The translations under genes were made by a program, and so were the position numbers. Positions 42,421 to 51,494 of a DNA stretch of 59,825 bases are shown here, in pieces. Within the stretch, counting starts at the first letter, position 1, and every line of letters starts with the position of its first letter. The stretch comes from Candidatus Saccharimonadota bacterium (GTDB lineage: Bacteria > Patescibacteriota > Saccharimonadia > Saccharimonadales > AQU-01), in contig JAHBAU020000003.1 in assembly GCA_018499905.2 (NCBI GenBank), forward strand, positions 1-59,825, in the 5' to 3' direction. A model generated the notes under the pieces. The model was not told where the DNA came from. It searched no databases and worked only from the letters and a program-made list of their open reading frames with translations.

Positions 42421-43766
42421 TGGCCAAAGCCAAAAACCTTTATGTCTGCAGCAATTGTGGCAACCAAACTGGTACGTGGGCCGGGCGTTGTCAGGCCTGC
42501 GGTGAATGGAACACACTCGTTGAGCAAGTTGTGGCGGCTGCGCCAGGCACTGGATCGTCTCGAGGTGGTCGTAAAATTGAAGCGCAAGGCGTAGCGGTGG
42601 TTGCCAAGGTTGATAAAGCCTCGCGTTTTGCGGTAGACGGCGCGGACATTGACACGGTGCTGGGCGGCGGGATTGTTGCCGGCAGCGTCATTTTGATTGC
42701 CGGACAGCCAGGGATTGGCAAAAGCACCTTATTATTACAGCTGGCCGATCTGGTCTCACGTCGTCAGTCTGTCCTCTATGTCAGCGGCGAAGAATCGGCG
42801 CATCAAGTGGGTCTACGTGCCCAACGACTTGGTGTGTCCGGCGCCTCATTTGATGTGGCGATGAGTTCTGATGCAGATGATATTGCGGCGACGATTGCCG
42901 CTGGGCAGCACGGGCTGGTGATTGTGGACTCTATCCAGGCGATTGCAACGTCATTGGTCGCTTCGGCAGCAGGGTCGGTGGCTCAAATCTCAAACTGCGC
43001 GCAACTGTTGATTAACGCCGCCAAAAAGACTAACACAGCTTTAGTTATTGTCGGCCACGTCACAAAAGAAGGTTCCATAGCTGGCCCGAAGGTGCTGGAG
43101 CATGTGGTTGATGTCGTGCTGCAACTTGAAGGTGATCGATACGGCGGTTTTAAGCTTCTGAGAGCGGTCAAGAATCGCTTTGGCTCTACCAACGAAACTG
43201 GCATCTTTGAGATGACCGATAAAGGCTTGGGTGCCGTCAAAAACCCGTCGGCGGCGCTGCTCGAAGAACGGCAGGTCAGTGATGGTTCTATTGTCCTGGC
43301 CACAATGGAAGGGACAAGGCCACTATTGGTTGAAGTGCAAGCGCTGGTGAACAAAAGTAACTTTGGCTATCCAAAACGAACTGCCAGCGGCATTGATTTG
43401 AACCGAGTGAATTTATTAGTAGCTGTGCTTGAAAAGCGTACCAAGCTGCAATTGGCTGAAGCGGATATTTACATCAATATTGTCGGTGGCATGAAAATTA
43501 CTGAACCTGCGGCTGATTTGGCAGTTTGTATGGCAATCGCTTCAGCTGCCAAGGGTATGGTACTTAAGAAAGATTTGGTGGTGTATGGCGAGATCGGTTT
43601 GAGTGGGGAAGTCCGCCATGTGCCATTTGCCGAAAAACGGCTAGCAGAAGCTCTCAGGATGGGTTTTGAGGGCTCTATTGGCCCAGGACAACGCGGTAAG
43701 AAGCAGCCACAAGGGCTATATTCTGTCAAAGATGTGCGCTCAGCTCTTAACCAATTCTTAAGTTAA
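42420..43766 (+). CDS. radA: DNA repair protein RadA (Sms)
   Basis: A RecA-like motor for branch migration in recombination. 448 residues: zinc finger with C10-x2-C13 and C24-x2-C27, Walker A GQPGIGKST near residue 95, the RadA-specific KNRFGS motif near residue 250, and a C-terminal Lon-protease-like domain (GMKITEPAADLAVCMAIASAAKG). All typical features are present. The start overlaps the stop of the HExxH gene. Confidence 0.95.
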   Translation: MAKAKNLYVCSNCGNQTGTWAGRCQACGEWNTLVEQVVAAAPGTGSSRGGRKIEAQGVAVVAKVDKASRFAVDGADIDTVLGGGIVAGSVILIAGQPGIGKSTLLLQLADLVSRRQSVLYVSGEESAHQVGLRAQRLGVSGASFDVAMSSDADDIAATIAAGQHGLVIVDSIQAIATSLVASAAGSVAQISNCAQLLINAAKKTNTALVIVGHVTKEGSIAGPKVLEHVVDVVLQLEGDRYGGFKLLRAVKNRFGSTNETGIFEMTDKGLGAVKNPSAALLEERQVSDGSIVLATMEGTRPLLVEVQALVNKSNFGYPKRTASGIDLNRVNLLVAVLEKRTKLQLAEADIYINIVGGMKITEPAADLAVCMAIASAAKGMVLKKDLVVYGEIGLSGEVRHVPFAEKRLAEALRMGFEGSIGPGQRGKKQPQGLYSVKDVRSALNQFLS

Positions 43767-43768
43767 AT

Positions 43769-46747
43769 CTAAAAGTTCGCGGTATTGGACTGGGTGCTGC
43801 CGGCTTGGACATAAGCTTTGCGGTTTGCGCCGGCTACGACACGCGTATTGCCACTGATGAAGTTTGCGCAGGTATATGCTGCGTTATTGGCGGACGTGCA
43901 GAGCTGATAGGCTGTCGCTGGTTGATCGTTCCAGGTGAATCTAAAAGTATTGCCGCTGACGTTTGTAACTTGCAGCGTGATGCTGTCATCTTCAGTCGTC
44001 ACACTATTTGGAGATTGGCCATCATACAAAACGCTATCTACAACTTCTGCGGTTATCACGGTGCCATCAGGCTGTCCAGAAGCGTCAAACGAGACGCTTT
44101 GGCCATCAGTATCAACATTGACCGAACCAATAACGCCACCATTGGCAATGAAGTTGACGACACCCTTGATTGTTTCACTTGATAGCGGGTGCGTCCCTTT
44201 GTAAACGGTTGTGGAAACCACGCCGCTACCAGAAATATCTAGACTATCTAATGATGGGCGGACATCTTCGCATTTATGTACATCGTCTTTTTCACTAGTA
44301 TTAACTGCCGAACCACCGGCAATGGAATCTACCGAGAAAGCACTGGCATCGGCGTCATTAATCTCTTTTTTTGCTCGAGAAGGCGTACAATCTGTTGCAA
44401 GTTTGTTGGATACCGTATCGATGGTGCGTTTTTGCCCGTTGGTACTGATCTTACTCTCAAACCATTCAGGAAAAAGATCATTAGCAGGGCTAGGCTCAAC
44501 CGAGCCAATCCCAACGTGGCTGCGGACAACATAGGCTGGTAACGTTTTTATCGTGTCGGGTTTTGCTCGGTCTTTTGGCGGCAGATCTTTATGAGCGCCT
44601 TGCATCCAGCCCTGCCAAATTGGCTGCGTCATGCCTTCCATGGTACCTCGCATGGCGGTCCGTCGCGTGTGATGACCAACCCAAACTCCGGCGGCGTACT
44701 TGGCCGAAAAGCCCATCATCCAACCATCCTTTGCATCATTGGTGGTACCGGTTTTCATACCAAATGTCCAAGTGCCTTGTCCATTGTTATAGCGATGCGG
44801 TTTGCGGCCGGCAGGGAAGTAGCTGGCGTTCGGGTCAGCCAGCATGTCACCAACAATGTATGCAGCATCGTCGCGGATAACTTGCTCGCCTTCACTGGGC
44901 TTCCACTCGTCAATGGTCTTTCCGCTGGCGTCGGTAATCTTCAGAATATAGGTTTGTGGGATGTTCAGGCCATTTCTTGCCAAGGTACCATAGCCGTGTA
45001 CGTGCTCATCAACGTGTAGGTAAGCGCCGTCACCGATGGCAGAGGAAGCGTAGCAGGGCCCCTCTTTGGTCAGCTCTTCGTCGTAGAAACAACGATAGCC
45101 AGTGCTAATTGAACCATTGCGTGGATCCATTAATTTCTCGGCGATCTCGATTGTCTTGTCAACTCCAGCGATCATCATGGCCTTTACAGCCGGTACGTTT
45201 CGTGAACCCCCAAGTGCATACCGCAGCGTTAGCGGTCCAGGGTAGCGAAAGTCATAGTTATGCAAACAATTTCCGCCGTTTTTTGGTAAAGCTTTGTTGG
45301 TACACGGGTAGCCTTCGATTGGCTCTTGCACGTCGTACAGTACCGAACCGGCGCCTACATTGTTGCTGTTTTCCATTAATGAAACATAGTCGTACGGTTT
45401 GAAGCTTGAACCTGGCGGTAAGTTGGTCTGGGCGTAATTTATTTGTCCAAATTCCGCGTTGCTAAAATCTGCTCCACCAACCAGCGCCACCACCTGGCCG
45501 GTTTCTACATCTTCAGCGACAAAGGCTGCTGAGTCACCCCCTTGGCGCCGAATCTGATCGAGACCTTTGGTCACTTGTTCTTCCGCAAGGGTTTGGAGGT
45601 TGAGGTCGAGAGTAGTGGTGATGGACCAGCCGCCTCGCTTAAAGGTTTCAGAGGTTTTGGTATCTTCAAACTGCTTTTTAGCAGCTAGCACAAACCAAGG
45701 GGCTTTAATGCCAACATATTTAGATTGCCGAGGCTTGACAGTAGCTAAGACGTCAACCGCTTTGGCGCCGTCGCGCTGTTCTTTGGTAATCATACCTTGC
45801 TGCTCCATCTGGTCGAGAATGTAGTGCTGTCGGCCAATAAAGGCTTCTTTGTCGAAATCAGCGCTATATGGCGAATAATATGTCGGTGACTTAGGGATAG
45901 TAGCCAACATGGCCGCTTCTTCAAGAGTTAAATCTTTCGCAGCCTTTTGGAAGTAATCTCGAGCGGCAGCCTCCACACCGTACTCAATACCACCATAGGG
46001 GGCAGTGTTCAGATAGCCAACTAAAATTTGCTGTTTGGTATAAGTACGCTCGAGCTCAACCGACAGGATGAGTTCCTTTACTTTTCTTGTGTAACTGCGA
46101 TCTCTTGTCCAATCTTGGGTCAGCTTCACCAACTGTTGGGTAATTGTGGAGCCACCTTGCGTGCTGCCATTCCCAAAGTAGTTATTAAACCCGGCGCGCA
46201 TAATGCCGCGAATATCAAAACCGCCGTGTTTAAAGAAATCTTTATCTTCAATAGCAATGGTGGCATCTTTAATAAACTGGGAAATATTCTCATCTTCTAC
46301 TGGTATGCGTTTAACCGCGTCGTAATCTTCCCATAACAGCGTCGCACCGGTTCGGTCGTAATACCGGACGCTCCCCCCAATGTTATTGCCAGAGATGTCC
46401 TTGAGGTTTGGCAAGTCTTTGCGGAAATAGGCCAATGCGCCGACAATCAATAAGGCACCGGCCACGAGACCAAGACCCGTTAGCTTCAGGGCCATGATGA
46501 GACCATCGCGGCTAAACCAATATTTATACAGGCGCTTCGGATGTAAGCGATATAAGATTCGCTTGATGCGTGTTTTGGGCATACCTGCCAGACGCTGGGC
46601 CTTGCGTTGCTGTTTGGCGCTGCGACGAGCCAGCCACTTCTGTGACAGGCCACGATGAATCTTCACCACCTTACCGCTGCGGGTGACGTACTTGTTCTTA
46701 GTAACTTTACTCCGGCTGCGTCCAGCTGGTGGTTTATTCAGTTTCAT
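43769..46747 (-). CDS. Bifunctional penicillin-binding protein 1A (glycosyltransferase/transpeptidase)
   Basis: Polymerises and cross-links peptidoglycan. 992 residues: a strongly basic cytosolic tail of about 80 residues, a membrane segment at about 84-107, then a GT51 domain with catalytic E167 in EDKDFFKHGG and GGSTITQQLVK. The transpeptidase domain has S447-x-x-K450 (GSSFKPY), S515-R-N517 and K665-T-G667. A long C-terminal part (about 760-992) contains beta-rich Fn3-like sequence. Two in-cluster cysteine pairs are present. It suggests a real cell wall. It is convergent with radA. Confidence 0.95.
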   Translation of the reverse strand: MKLNKPPAGRSRSKVTKNKYVTRSGKVVKIHRGLSQKWLARRSAKQQRKAQRLAGMPKTRIKRILYRLHPKRLYKYWFSRDGLIMALKLTGLGLVAGALLIVGALAYFRKDLPNLKDISGNNIGGSVRYYDRTGATLLWEDYDAVKRIPVEDENISQFIKDATIAIEDKDFFKHGGFDIRGIMRAGFNNYFGNGSTQGGSTITQQLVKLTQDWTRDRSYTRKVKELILSVELERTYTKQQILVGYLNTAPYGGIEYGVEAAARDYFQKAAKDLTLEEAAMLATIPKSPTYYSPYSADFDKEAFIGRQHYILDQMEQQGMITKEQRDGAKAVDVLATVKPRQSKYVGIKAPWFVLAAKKQFEDTKTSETFKRGGWSITTTLDLNLQTLAEEQVTKGLDQIRRQGGDSAAFVAEDVETGQVVALVGGADFSNAEFGQINYAQTNLPPGSSFKPYDYVSLMENSNNVGAGSVLYDVQEPIEGYPCTNKALPKNGGNCLHNYDFRYPGPLTLRYALGGSRNVPAVKAMMIAGVDKTIEIAEKLMDPRNGSISTGYRCFYDEELTKEGPCYASSAIGDGAYLHVDEHVHGYGTLARNGLNIPQTYILKITDASGKTIDEWKPSEGEQVIRDDAAYIVGDMLADPNASYFPAGRKPHRYNNGQGTWTFGMKTGTTNDAKDGWMMGFSAKYAAGVWVGHHTRRTAMRGTMEGMTQPIWQGWMQGAHKDLPPKDRAKPDTIKTLPAYVVRSHVGIGSVEPSPANDLFPEWFESKISTNGQKRTIDTVSNKLATDCTPSRAKKEINDADASAFSVDSIAGGSAVNTSEKDDVHKCEDVRPSLDSLDISGSGVVSTTVYKGTHPLSSETIKGVVNFIANGGVIGSVNVDTDGQSVSFDASGQPDGTVITAEVVDSVLYDGQSPNSVTTEDDSITLQVTNVSGNTFRFTWNDQPATAYQLCTSANNAAYTCANFISGNTRVVAGANRKAYVQAGSTQSNTANF

Positions 46748-46892
46748 TGAATGGTCGTTGTTTCCAATACGTCATTAATCATACGCATATTCATATAGTA
46801 GTATAGCAAAAAACTGGCTTTTCAAGTGCTTAAAAGTAACTACGAAGCGTCTATTTTTGGCGTGTAGCCCTAAACCGATTAGAATATGATTC

Positions 46893-47003
46893 ATGAGTAC
46901 ACTATCTGAAGACCTCCAGTGGCGCGAATATATTAAGGATTGTATGTCGACAATCAGCATTCTAAAGCTACAGAGCCTTTCACAAGCAATGTTGTACTCA
47001 TAA
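46893..47003 (+). CDS. Leaderless mini-ORF, 36 codons, with tyrosyl-tRNA synthetase-like N-terminus
   Basis: ATG 46893 follows a -10-like TAGAAT (46880-46885) by 7 nt, as in the leaderless genes here. The first residues MSTLSEDLQWREYIKD resemble the N-terminus of bacterial TyrRS (LxEDLxWRGxI), then similarity stops and the frame closes at 47003. It may be a remnant of a tyrS copy, a real small peptide or chance. The rest of the 346-bp gap between the PBP gene and the methyltransferase holds a hairpin (AGTCTTTCAAAGACT, about 47018-47032) and a TACAAT at about 47043. Confidence 0.35.
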   Translation: MSTLSEDLQWREYIKDCMSTISILKLQSLSQAMLYS

Positions 47004-47093
47004 AGACGTGGCAAGTCTTTCAAAGACTCGGCACTTATTGAGCTACAATAGAGCTTGCATAAAGACACTAACTGACAATATATAAGGAAGACC

Positions 47094-47894
47094 ATGCCCA
47101 AAAAATCAGACGTTCGTTCAAAAACCGCAAAAGGCCGCAAAGCCGATCAATATAACGACCCATCACACAACTACCTACATTACTGGAATGGTCGCGATTA
47201 CGAACATATGAGTGAAGTCGTTGCCATTCGACGGTTGCTTAAAGGGCGTCGCTTTAAGCATGCTGTTGATATTGGCGGCGGCTACGGTCGACTGAGTATT
47301 ACTTTAGGTGAATTCGCTGATAAGGTGACGCTTGCTGAGCCCTCGCAGCAGCAGCTAGATATTGCCAAAGGATTTTTAAAAGATCACCCTCACATTGAGC
47401 AAAAACTCGTCCAAGCGGGTGACATGCCTTTCAAAGACGGCAGTGTTGATTTATTTGCGATGATTCGTGTCATGCACCATCTGCCTGATCCTACCGCCGA
47501 ATTTAAGGAACTGAGTCGGGCGCTCAGTGACGATGGCTGGCTCATTTTAGAAGTTGCCAACTACGCGCACGGACGAAATCGTGTTAAACACCTTTTAAAG
47601 GGTAAAAAGCTGCCAGTTGACCCGGTTGATATTCGCTCTGCAGCCAACAAGCGCGATGATGAGATCCCGTTTGTGAACCATAATCCCAAGACCGTTATCA
47701 AGCAACTGGCTCATGCTGGACTCAAGGTTGAGAAAGTCCTGTCAGTTTCCAACTTACGTTCTCCGGGGCTGAAGAAAATGGTGCCGCGTGGCCTAATGCT
47801 GAGCGTAGAACGAGTTATGCAGCCAACACTCGCCAAAACCTATTTTGGACCAAGCGTATTCTTGCTGGTACGCAAAGTAAAACCCAGCGCCTGA
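47094..47894 (+). CDS. Class I SAM-dependent methyltransferase
   Basis: 266 residues. AVDIGGGYGRLSITLGEFA is motif I, VTLAEPSQQQLDIAKG motif II, and MPFKDGSVDLFAMIRVMHHLPDP motif IV of a Methyltransf_11-type enzyme. The C-terminus is basic (LVRKVKPSA). The substrate is unknown. The start is set by AAGGAAG about 7 nt before the ATG; the likely promoter (TACAAT at about 47043-47048) gives a leader of some 40 nt. It is not obviously linked to recG. Confidence 0.88.
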   Translation: MPKKSDVRSKTAKGRKADQYNDPSHNYLHYWNGRDYEHMSEVVAIRRLLKGRRFKHAVDIGGGYGRLSITLGEFADKVTLAEPSQQQLDIAKGFLKDHPHIEQKLVQAGDMPFKDGSVDLFAMIRVMHHLPDPTAEFKELSRALSDDGWLILEVANYAHGRNRVKHLLKGKKLPVDPVDIRSAANKRDDEIPFVNHNPKTVIKQLAHAGLKVEKVLSVSNLRSPGLKKMVPRGLMLSVERVMQPTLAKTYFGPSVFLLVRKVKPSA

Positions 47895-47935
47895 AAACCG
47901 ACAGCAAGCTCAGGCAGGCTGCTACAATACTCCTT

Positions 47936-49972
47936 ATGTCAGCATCCCCGTCACTAGAGGCGCTAAAAGGCGTTGGTTCAGAGGTTGCCAAGAAGCTTGA
48001 GGCAGCTGGTATCCGCTCGGCCGAAGATCTATATAGCTACTATCCAAGGAAGTATGACGACTATTCACACGTGGTCAGTATTGCCGAGCTACGGCCAGGA
48101 CCGGTGAGTATTAAAGCCCAGATTAAGCAAGCCAAAGGCCGATATCTGCGGCGGGGTCTGCATATTACTGAGGCTATTGCCAGTGACAGTAGCGGCAGTG
48201 TCCGACTCATCTGGTTTAATCAGCCATATCGAGCGGCCGCTATCAAAAGCGGTGCCGACTATTTTATATCGGGGCTGTTCGAGTTGGGCAAAGGCCGCCT
48301 ATCAATCAATAATCCGTCTATGGAGCTGGTGAGTGACTTTCCGGTGAGCACCGCGCGTGTGGTGCCGGTATATCGGGAAGCAAAAGGGCTGAAGTCGAAT
48401 CAAGTTCGCCGCCTCATCCGTGATAATCTGCCGCCAGCCGATGCCCTGGAAGAGACATTGCCAAAATGGCTGGTGCAGCAAGAAGGGCTTATGAGTTTTG
48501 GCGCCGCCGTCAAAGAAATGCACTTCCCGTCGTCAGCAGACAACCTAGAGGCTGCTCGCAGAAGGCTTGGACTTGAAGAGGTGTTTGCTTTGAGTTTGGC
48601 TAGTTTGATGAATAAGTATGCTATAGCCGATGACCTTGCTATAGCCATACCGTTTGACGAGCAGTTGGCCAAACAGTTTGTCAGCTCCTTACCATTTCGT
48701 TTAACCGATGCCCAGCGCAAAGTTGTTTGGCAAATATATAAAGACATGGCCAATACTCGGCCGATGAACCGCTTAGTGGAGGGCGATGTGGGGTCAGGCA
48801 AGACTGTTGTGGCTACCATGGCGGCGTTGATGGCGTTAAAACAAGGCTTTCAAGTTGCATTTATGGCGCCGACTGAACTTTTGGCCAGGCAGCATGCCGA
48901 AACGGTTTATAAGATGCTGGATAGTGTTGGGTACCATCAGCGCGTGGGTCTATTGATTGGTAGCCTGTCGGCAAAACAAAAGCAGGACATGCATGCGCGG
49001 GTAGAGAGCGGCGAAGTAGGACTATTGATTGGGACACATGCTCTGATTGAGGAAAAAGTGGCAATGCAACAGCTAGGCCTGGTTATTGTTGATGAACAAC
49101 ATCGGTTTGGCGTTGAGCAGCGAAAGAAACTACTCAAGAAAGCTGGCCACCAGGTCCACGTCATTAGTATGAGTGCGACCCCAATACCACGTAGCCTTGC
49201 GCTGACGCTCTATGGAGAGCTCGATATATCGGTCATTGACACCAAGCCAGCCGGTCGGCAGTCGATTATTACCAAAATTGTAGCTCCGGGTGCTCGAGCC
49301 CAGCTCTATCGACAACTCGACACAGTATTGGAGGCTGGTCGCCAGATGTTTGTGGTCACACCGCTAATTGAAGAATCAGTCGCCCGACTCGGTGCTCGCT
49401 CGGCGACGGCCGTACATAAAGAAATGCAAGCGGTCTTTCCAAAAAGAAGGGTTGGTCTTCTGCATGGTCGTCTGAGTGGGGATGATAAGACTAGCATTAT
49501 GGCTGATTTTGTGGCGAAGCGTCTGGATATTCTGGTATCGACTACAGTCATTGAAGTCGGTGTGGACGTCCCCAATGCCAGCATTATGTTATTAGAAGAT
49601 GCTGATCGATTTGGCCTCGCGCAAATCCACCAGCTGCGTGGCCGTGTTGGCAGAGGTGAACATCAAGGCCACTGCTATCTTATTCCCAGCGATTCAGGCC
49701 CACCCCCCAAACGATTACTCGCTCTAGAAAGCTCGTCAGATGGATTTGCCTTGGCGGAACTTGACCTCAAACTCCGTGGACCCGGTGCAATTTATGGCCA
49801 TGCGCAACACGGCGCTCTCGATTTACGCGTCGCCCGGCTTGATGATAAGCAGCTCATTCTGTCGGCGCGGCGGGCAGCCGACGAGTTTATCAAAAAGCGC
49901 GAATCTTTGCTAAACTATCCACGGCTCCGCATGAAAGTCCAAGCCCTACGAGCCGTCACCAATCTAAACTAG
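47936..49972 (+). CDS. recG: ATP-dependent DNA helicase RecG
   Basis: Remodels stalled replication forks and Holliday junctions. 678 residues: wedge/OB domain in the first 200 (LRPGPVSIKAQIKQAKGRYL), Walker A EGDVGSGKT near 285, DEQH box (IVDEQHRFG), and motif VI QLRGRVGRGEHQG. The C-terminal FALAELDLKLRGPGAIYG is RecG-specific. An extended -10 TGCTACAAT (hexamer 47923-47928) lies 7 nt before the ATG (leaderless). Confidence 0.96.
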   Translation: MSASPSLEALKGVGSEVAKKLEAAGIRSAEDLYSYYPRKYDDYSHVVSIAELRPGPVSIKAQIKQAKGRYLRRGLHITEAIASDSSGSVRLIWFNQPYRAAAIKSGADYFISGLFELGKGRLSINNPSMELVSDFPVSTARVVPVYREAKGLKSNQVRRLIRDNLPPADALEETLPKWLVQQEGLMSFGAAVKEMHFPSSADNLEAARRRLGLEEVFALSLASLMNKYAIADDLAIAIPFDEQLAKQFVSSLPFRLTDAQRKVVWQIYKDMANTRPMNRLVEGDVGSGKTVVATMAALMALKQGFQVAFMAPTELLARQHAETVYKMLDSVGYHQRVGLLIGSLSAKQKQDMHARVESGEVGLLIGTHALIEEKVAMQQLGLVIVDEQHRFGVEQRKKLLKKAGHQVHVISMSATPIPRSLALTLYGELDISVIDTKPAGRQSIITKIVAPGARAQLYRQLDTVLEAGRQMFVVTPLIEESVARLGARSATAVHKEMQAVFPKRRVGLLHGRLSGDDKTSIMADFVAKRLDILVSTTVIEVGVDVPNASIMLLEDADRFGLAQIHQLRGRVGRGEHQGHCYLIPSDSGPPPKRLLALESSSDGFALAELDLKLRGPGAIYGHAQHGALDLRVARLDDKQLILSARRAADEFIKKRESLLNYPRLRMKVQALRAVTNLN

Positions 49973-49979
49973 GTCATTT

Positions 49980-50813
49980 ATGTATTCTGGAATGTATCTT
50001 ACTAAACATACGGGGAAAATTCTTGGTGCTCACCAGAAGATTGACCGCATTGCCCGCAAACAGCTGGCCAATTTACTGCCAGACGATGTATTCCCTAAGT
50101 CTCGAGATATCGTCCGCTTTGAAGGCATGAAAGGACCGGATAGCATTAAGGTAAAAAGTCCCGCCAAAAATGAACCCTGGCATTATTTCAAACCGTTTGA
50201 TGATTCGGATGAGAAAATTCTGCCAATTATTACCGAACATTACGAACTGCTTGTATCTCATCTTAAAAAAGCCAACAAAGAACGGGCAGCCTTTGAAGCA
50301 GCCTGGTTAGCGCACGCACTGGTTGATGGTTTAACACCGGCGCATCAATATCCCTTGGAAGAAAAGATGAGCGAACTGCGCGGCGGTGCTGGTCTGGAGT
50401 CTCGAACAACCTACAAAGACAAGCTGATTATGCCGGGTAATTCAGTGCGTGAGAAAATGGCCAATAACTGGAAGATGTGGGGTGCTAAGGGTTTGTTTAA
50501 TGCGCACATTATGTTCGAGATGGGCGTGGCAATGCTTATCTTACCGCTGAAGTTTGGCGATGTGTCACTTGAAAAAGACTTTTTAGAAAAGGCCAAAAAA
50601 CTTGGGGTAGTTGGTTTGTTTGAACAAATTGCCAAAGAAGTCGGGGCTTTAGAAATGTATGACACCTATCTCAAGCGGGGCTGGACATCAAAGTTGGCCA
50701 TTCAGGTGCGCAATAAACTCATGCCCCAGCTAGTCACTATGGTGACGGCGGCGTGGTACTTGGCCGCTCAAGAAGCCGGACTGGCTGAACCAATGAAACA
50801 AGTAACAGCATGA
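49980..50813 (+). CDS. Phospholipase C/S1-P1 nuclease-like helical protein (tentative)
   Basis: 277 residues, no signal peptide. WHYF (W67, H68) and the motif H112-A-L-V-D116...P-A-H122 inside AWLAHALVDGLTPAHQYP match the zinc-ligand pattern (HxxxD...H) of zinc-dependent phospholipase C and S1/P1 nuclease folds. The rest is helical. The match is inferred from the pattern; substrate and activity are unknown. The inner ATG 49992 is an alternative start. It lies 7 bp after recG and overlaps rsmD by 4 bp, so it sits in a DNA/RNA metabolism operon. Confidence 0.65.
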   Translation: MYSGMYLTKHTGKILGAHQKIDRIARKQLANLLPDDVFPKSRDIVRFEGMKGPDSIKVKSPAKNEPWHYFKPFDDSDEKILPIITEHYELLVSHLKKANKERAAFEAAWLAHALVDGLTPAHQYPLEEKMSELRGGAGLESRTTYKDKLIMPGNSVREKMANNWKMWGAKGLFNAHIMFEMGVAMLILPLKFGDVSLEKDFLEKAKKLGVVGLFEQIAKEVGALEMYDTYLKRGWTSKLAIQVRNKLMPQLVTMVTAAWYLAAQEAGLAEPMKQVTA

Positions 50814-51343
50814 GAGTTATTGCCGGTTCGTTAGGTGGCCGGGTCTTTCAAGCACCAAAAGGCCACAAAACACACCCAATGGGTGACCGCATTAAGGGAG
50901 GGCTATTTAATGCTTTAGGGGATATCAGTGGATTATCAGTGCTGGACGCTTTTGGCGGCAGTGGCGCGCTCGCAATCGAAGCTATTAGCCGGGGCGCGGC
51001 ATCAGCAACCGTCTTGGAGCCTGATCGCCAGGCGAAACAAACAATTGATGAAAATATTGCTCAGTTAGGGATTGGTGCAGCCATAAAAGCGACAAAAGCT
51101 ACGGCCGGTTCCTGGTCTGATACTAACCAAGCAAAACTCTTTGACATTGTCATCTGCGATCCGCCGTATGACGACCTGCAGCTTGGAACGCTGCAAAAGC
51201 TGGTACACCATGTTCGGTCAGGCGGAATAATGGTCATCTCCTGGCCTGGTAAAATGATTCCAGCTGAGCTAGTTGGCATGACACAGGCCAAGAATTTAAC
51301 TTACGGCGATGCCCAACTGGTGTTTTACAAAAAACTCAGCTAG
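50810..51343 (+). CDS. rsmD: 16S rRNA (guanine(966)-N2)-methyltransferase RsmD
   Basis: Methylates G966 (E. coli numbering) of 16S rRNA. 177 residues with MRVIAGSLGGRVFQAPKG at the start, motif I LDAFGGSGALAIEAISRGA and the catalytic DPPY in IVICDPPYDDL. Length and motifs are normal. The ATGA overlap couples it to the preceding gene. A predicted extended -10 (TGTTACATT) for the tRNA lies just after its stop. Confidence 0.93.
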   Translation: MRVIAGSLGGRVFQAPKGHKTHPMGDRIKGGLFNALGDISGLSVLDAFGGSGALAIEAISRGAASATVLEPDRQAKQTIDENIAQLGIGAAIKATKATAGSWSDTNQAKLFDIVICDPPYDDLQLGTLQKLVHHVRSGGIMVISWPGKMIPAELVGMTQAKNLTYGDAQLVFYKKLS

Positions 51344-51369
51344 AATGATCGCTGTTACATTGCTACCCT

Positions 51370-51454
51370 GCGCGGGTGGCGAAATTGGTAGACGCACTAG
51401 CCTTAGGAGCTAGCGGGGCAACCCATGAAGGTTCAAGTCCTTTCCCGCGCACCA
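51370..51454 (+). tRNA. tRNA-Leu (anticodon UAG)
   Basis: 85 nt with encoded CCA. The 7-bp acceptor stem GCGCGGG pairs with CCCGCGC (51444-51450). The anticodon arm CTAGC-CTTAGGA-GCTAG gives anticodon TAG, which reads CUN leucine codons. The long variable arm (class II tRNA) and the T-loop TTCAAGT are present. TACATT at 51356-51361, preceded by TG, is 8 nt upstream, so transcription may begin at the mature 5' end. Confidence 0.96.
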
Positions 51455-51491
51455 AAACAACTAAGCGACCTATGGGTCGTTTTGTTGTTTT
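51455..51491 (+). terminator. Terminator after tRNA-Leu
   Basis: The inner stem CGACC/GGTCG (loop TATG) is continued by outer arms AAAACAAC/GTTGTTTT; the outer left arm begins at 51454, the last base of the tRNA. The right arm supplies a T-rich tail. Confidence 0.8.
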
Positions 51492-51494
51492 GTA

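Noticed and set aside
47012-47036. Terminator for the 36-codon mini-ORF
   Set aside because: The AGTCTTT/AAAGACT hairpin has a one-base loop and no T-tract; it is mentioned but not called.
46775-47140. Minus-strand 121-codon ORF across the PBP-methyltransferase gap
   Set aside because: It covers the promoter and the first codons of the plus-strand methyltransferase gene, has no ribosome site or promoter and its composition looks random; the plus-strand signals explain the region better.
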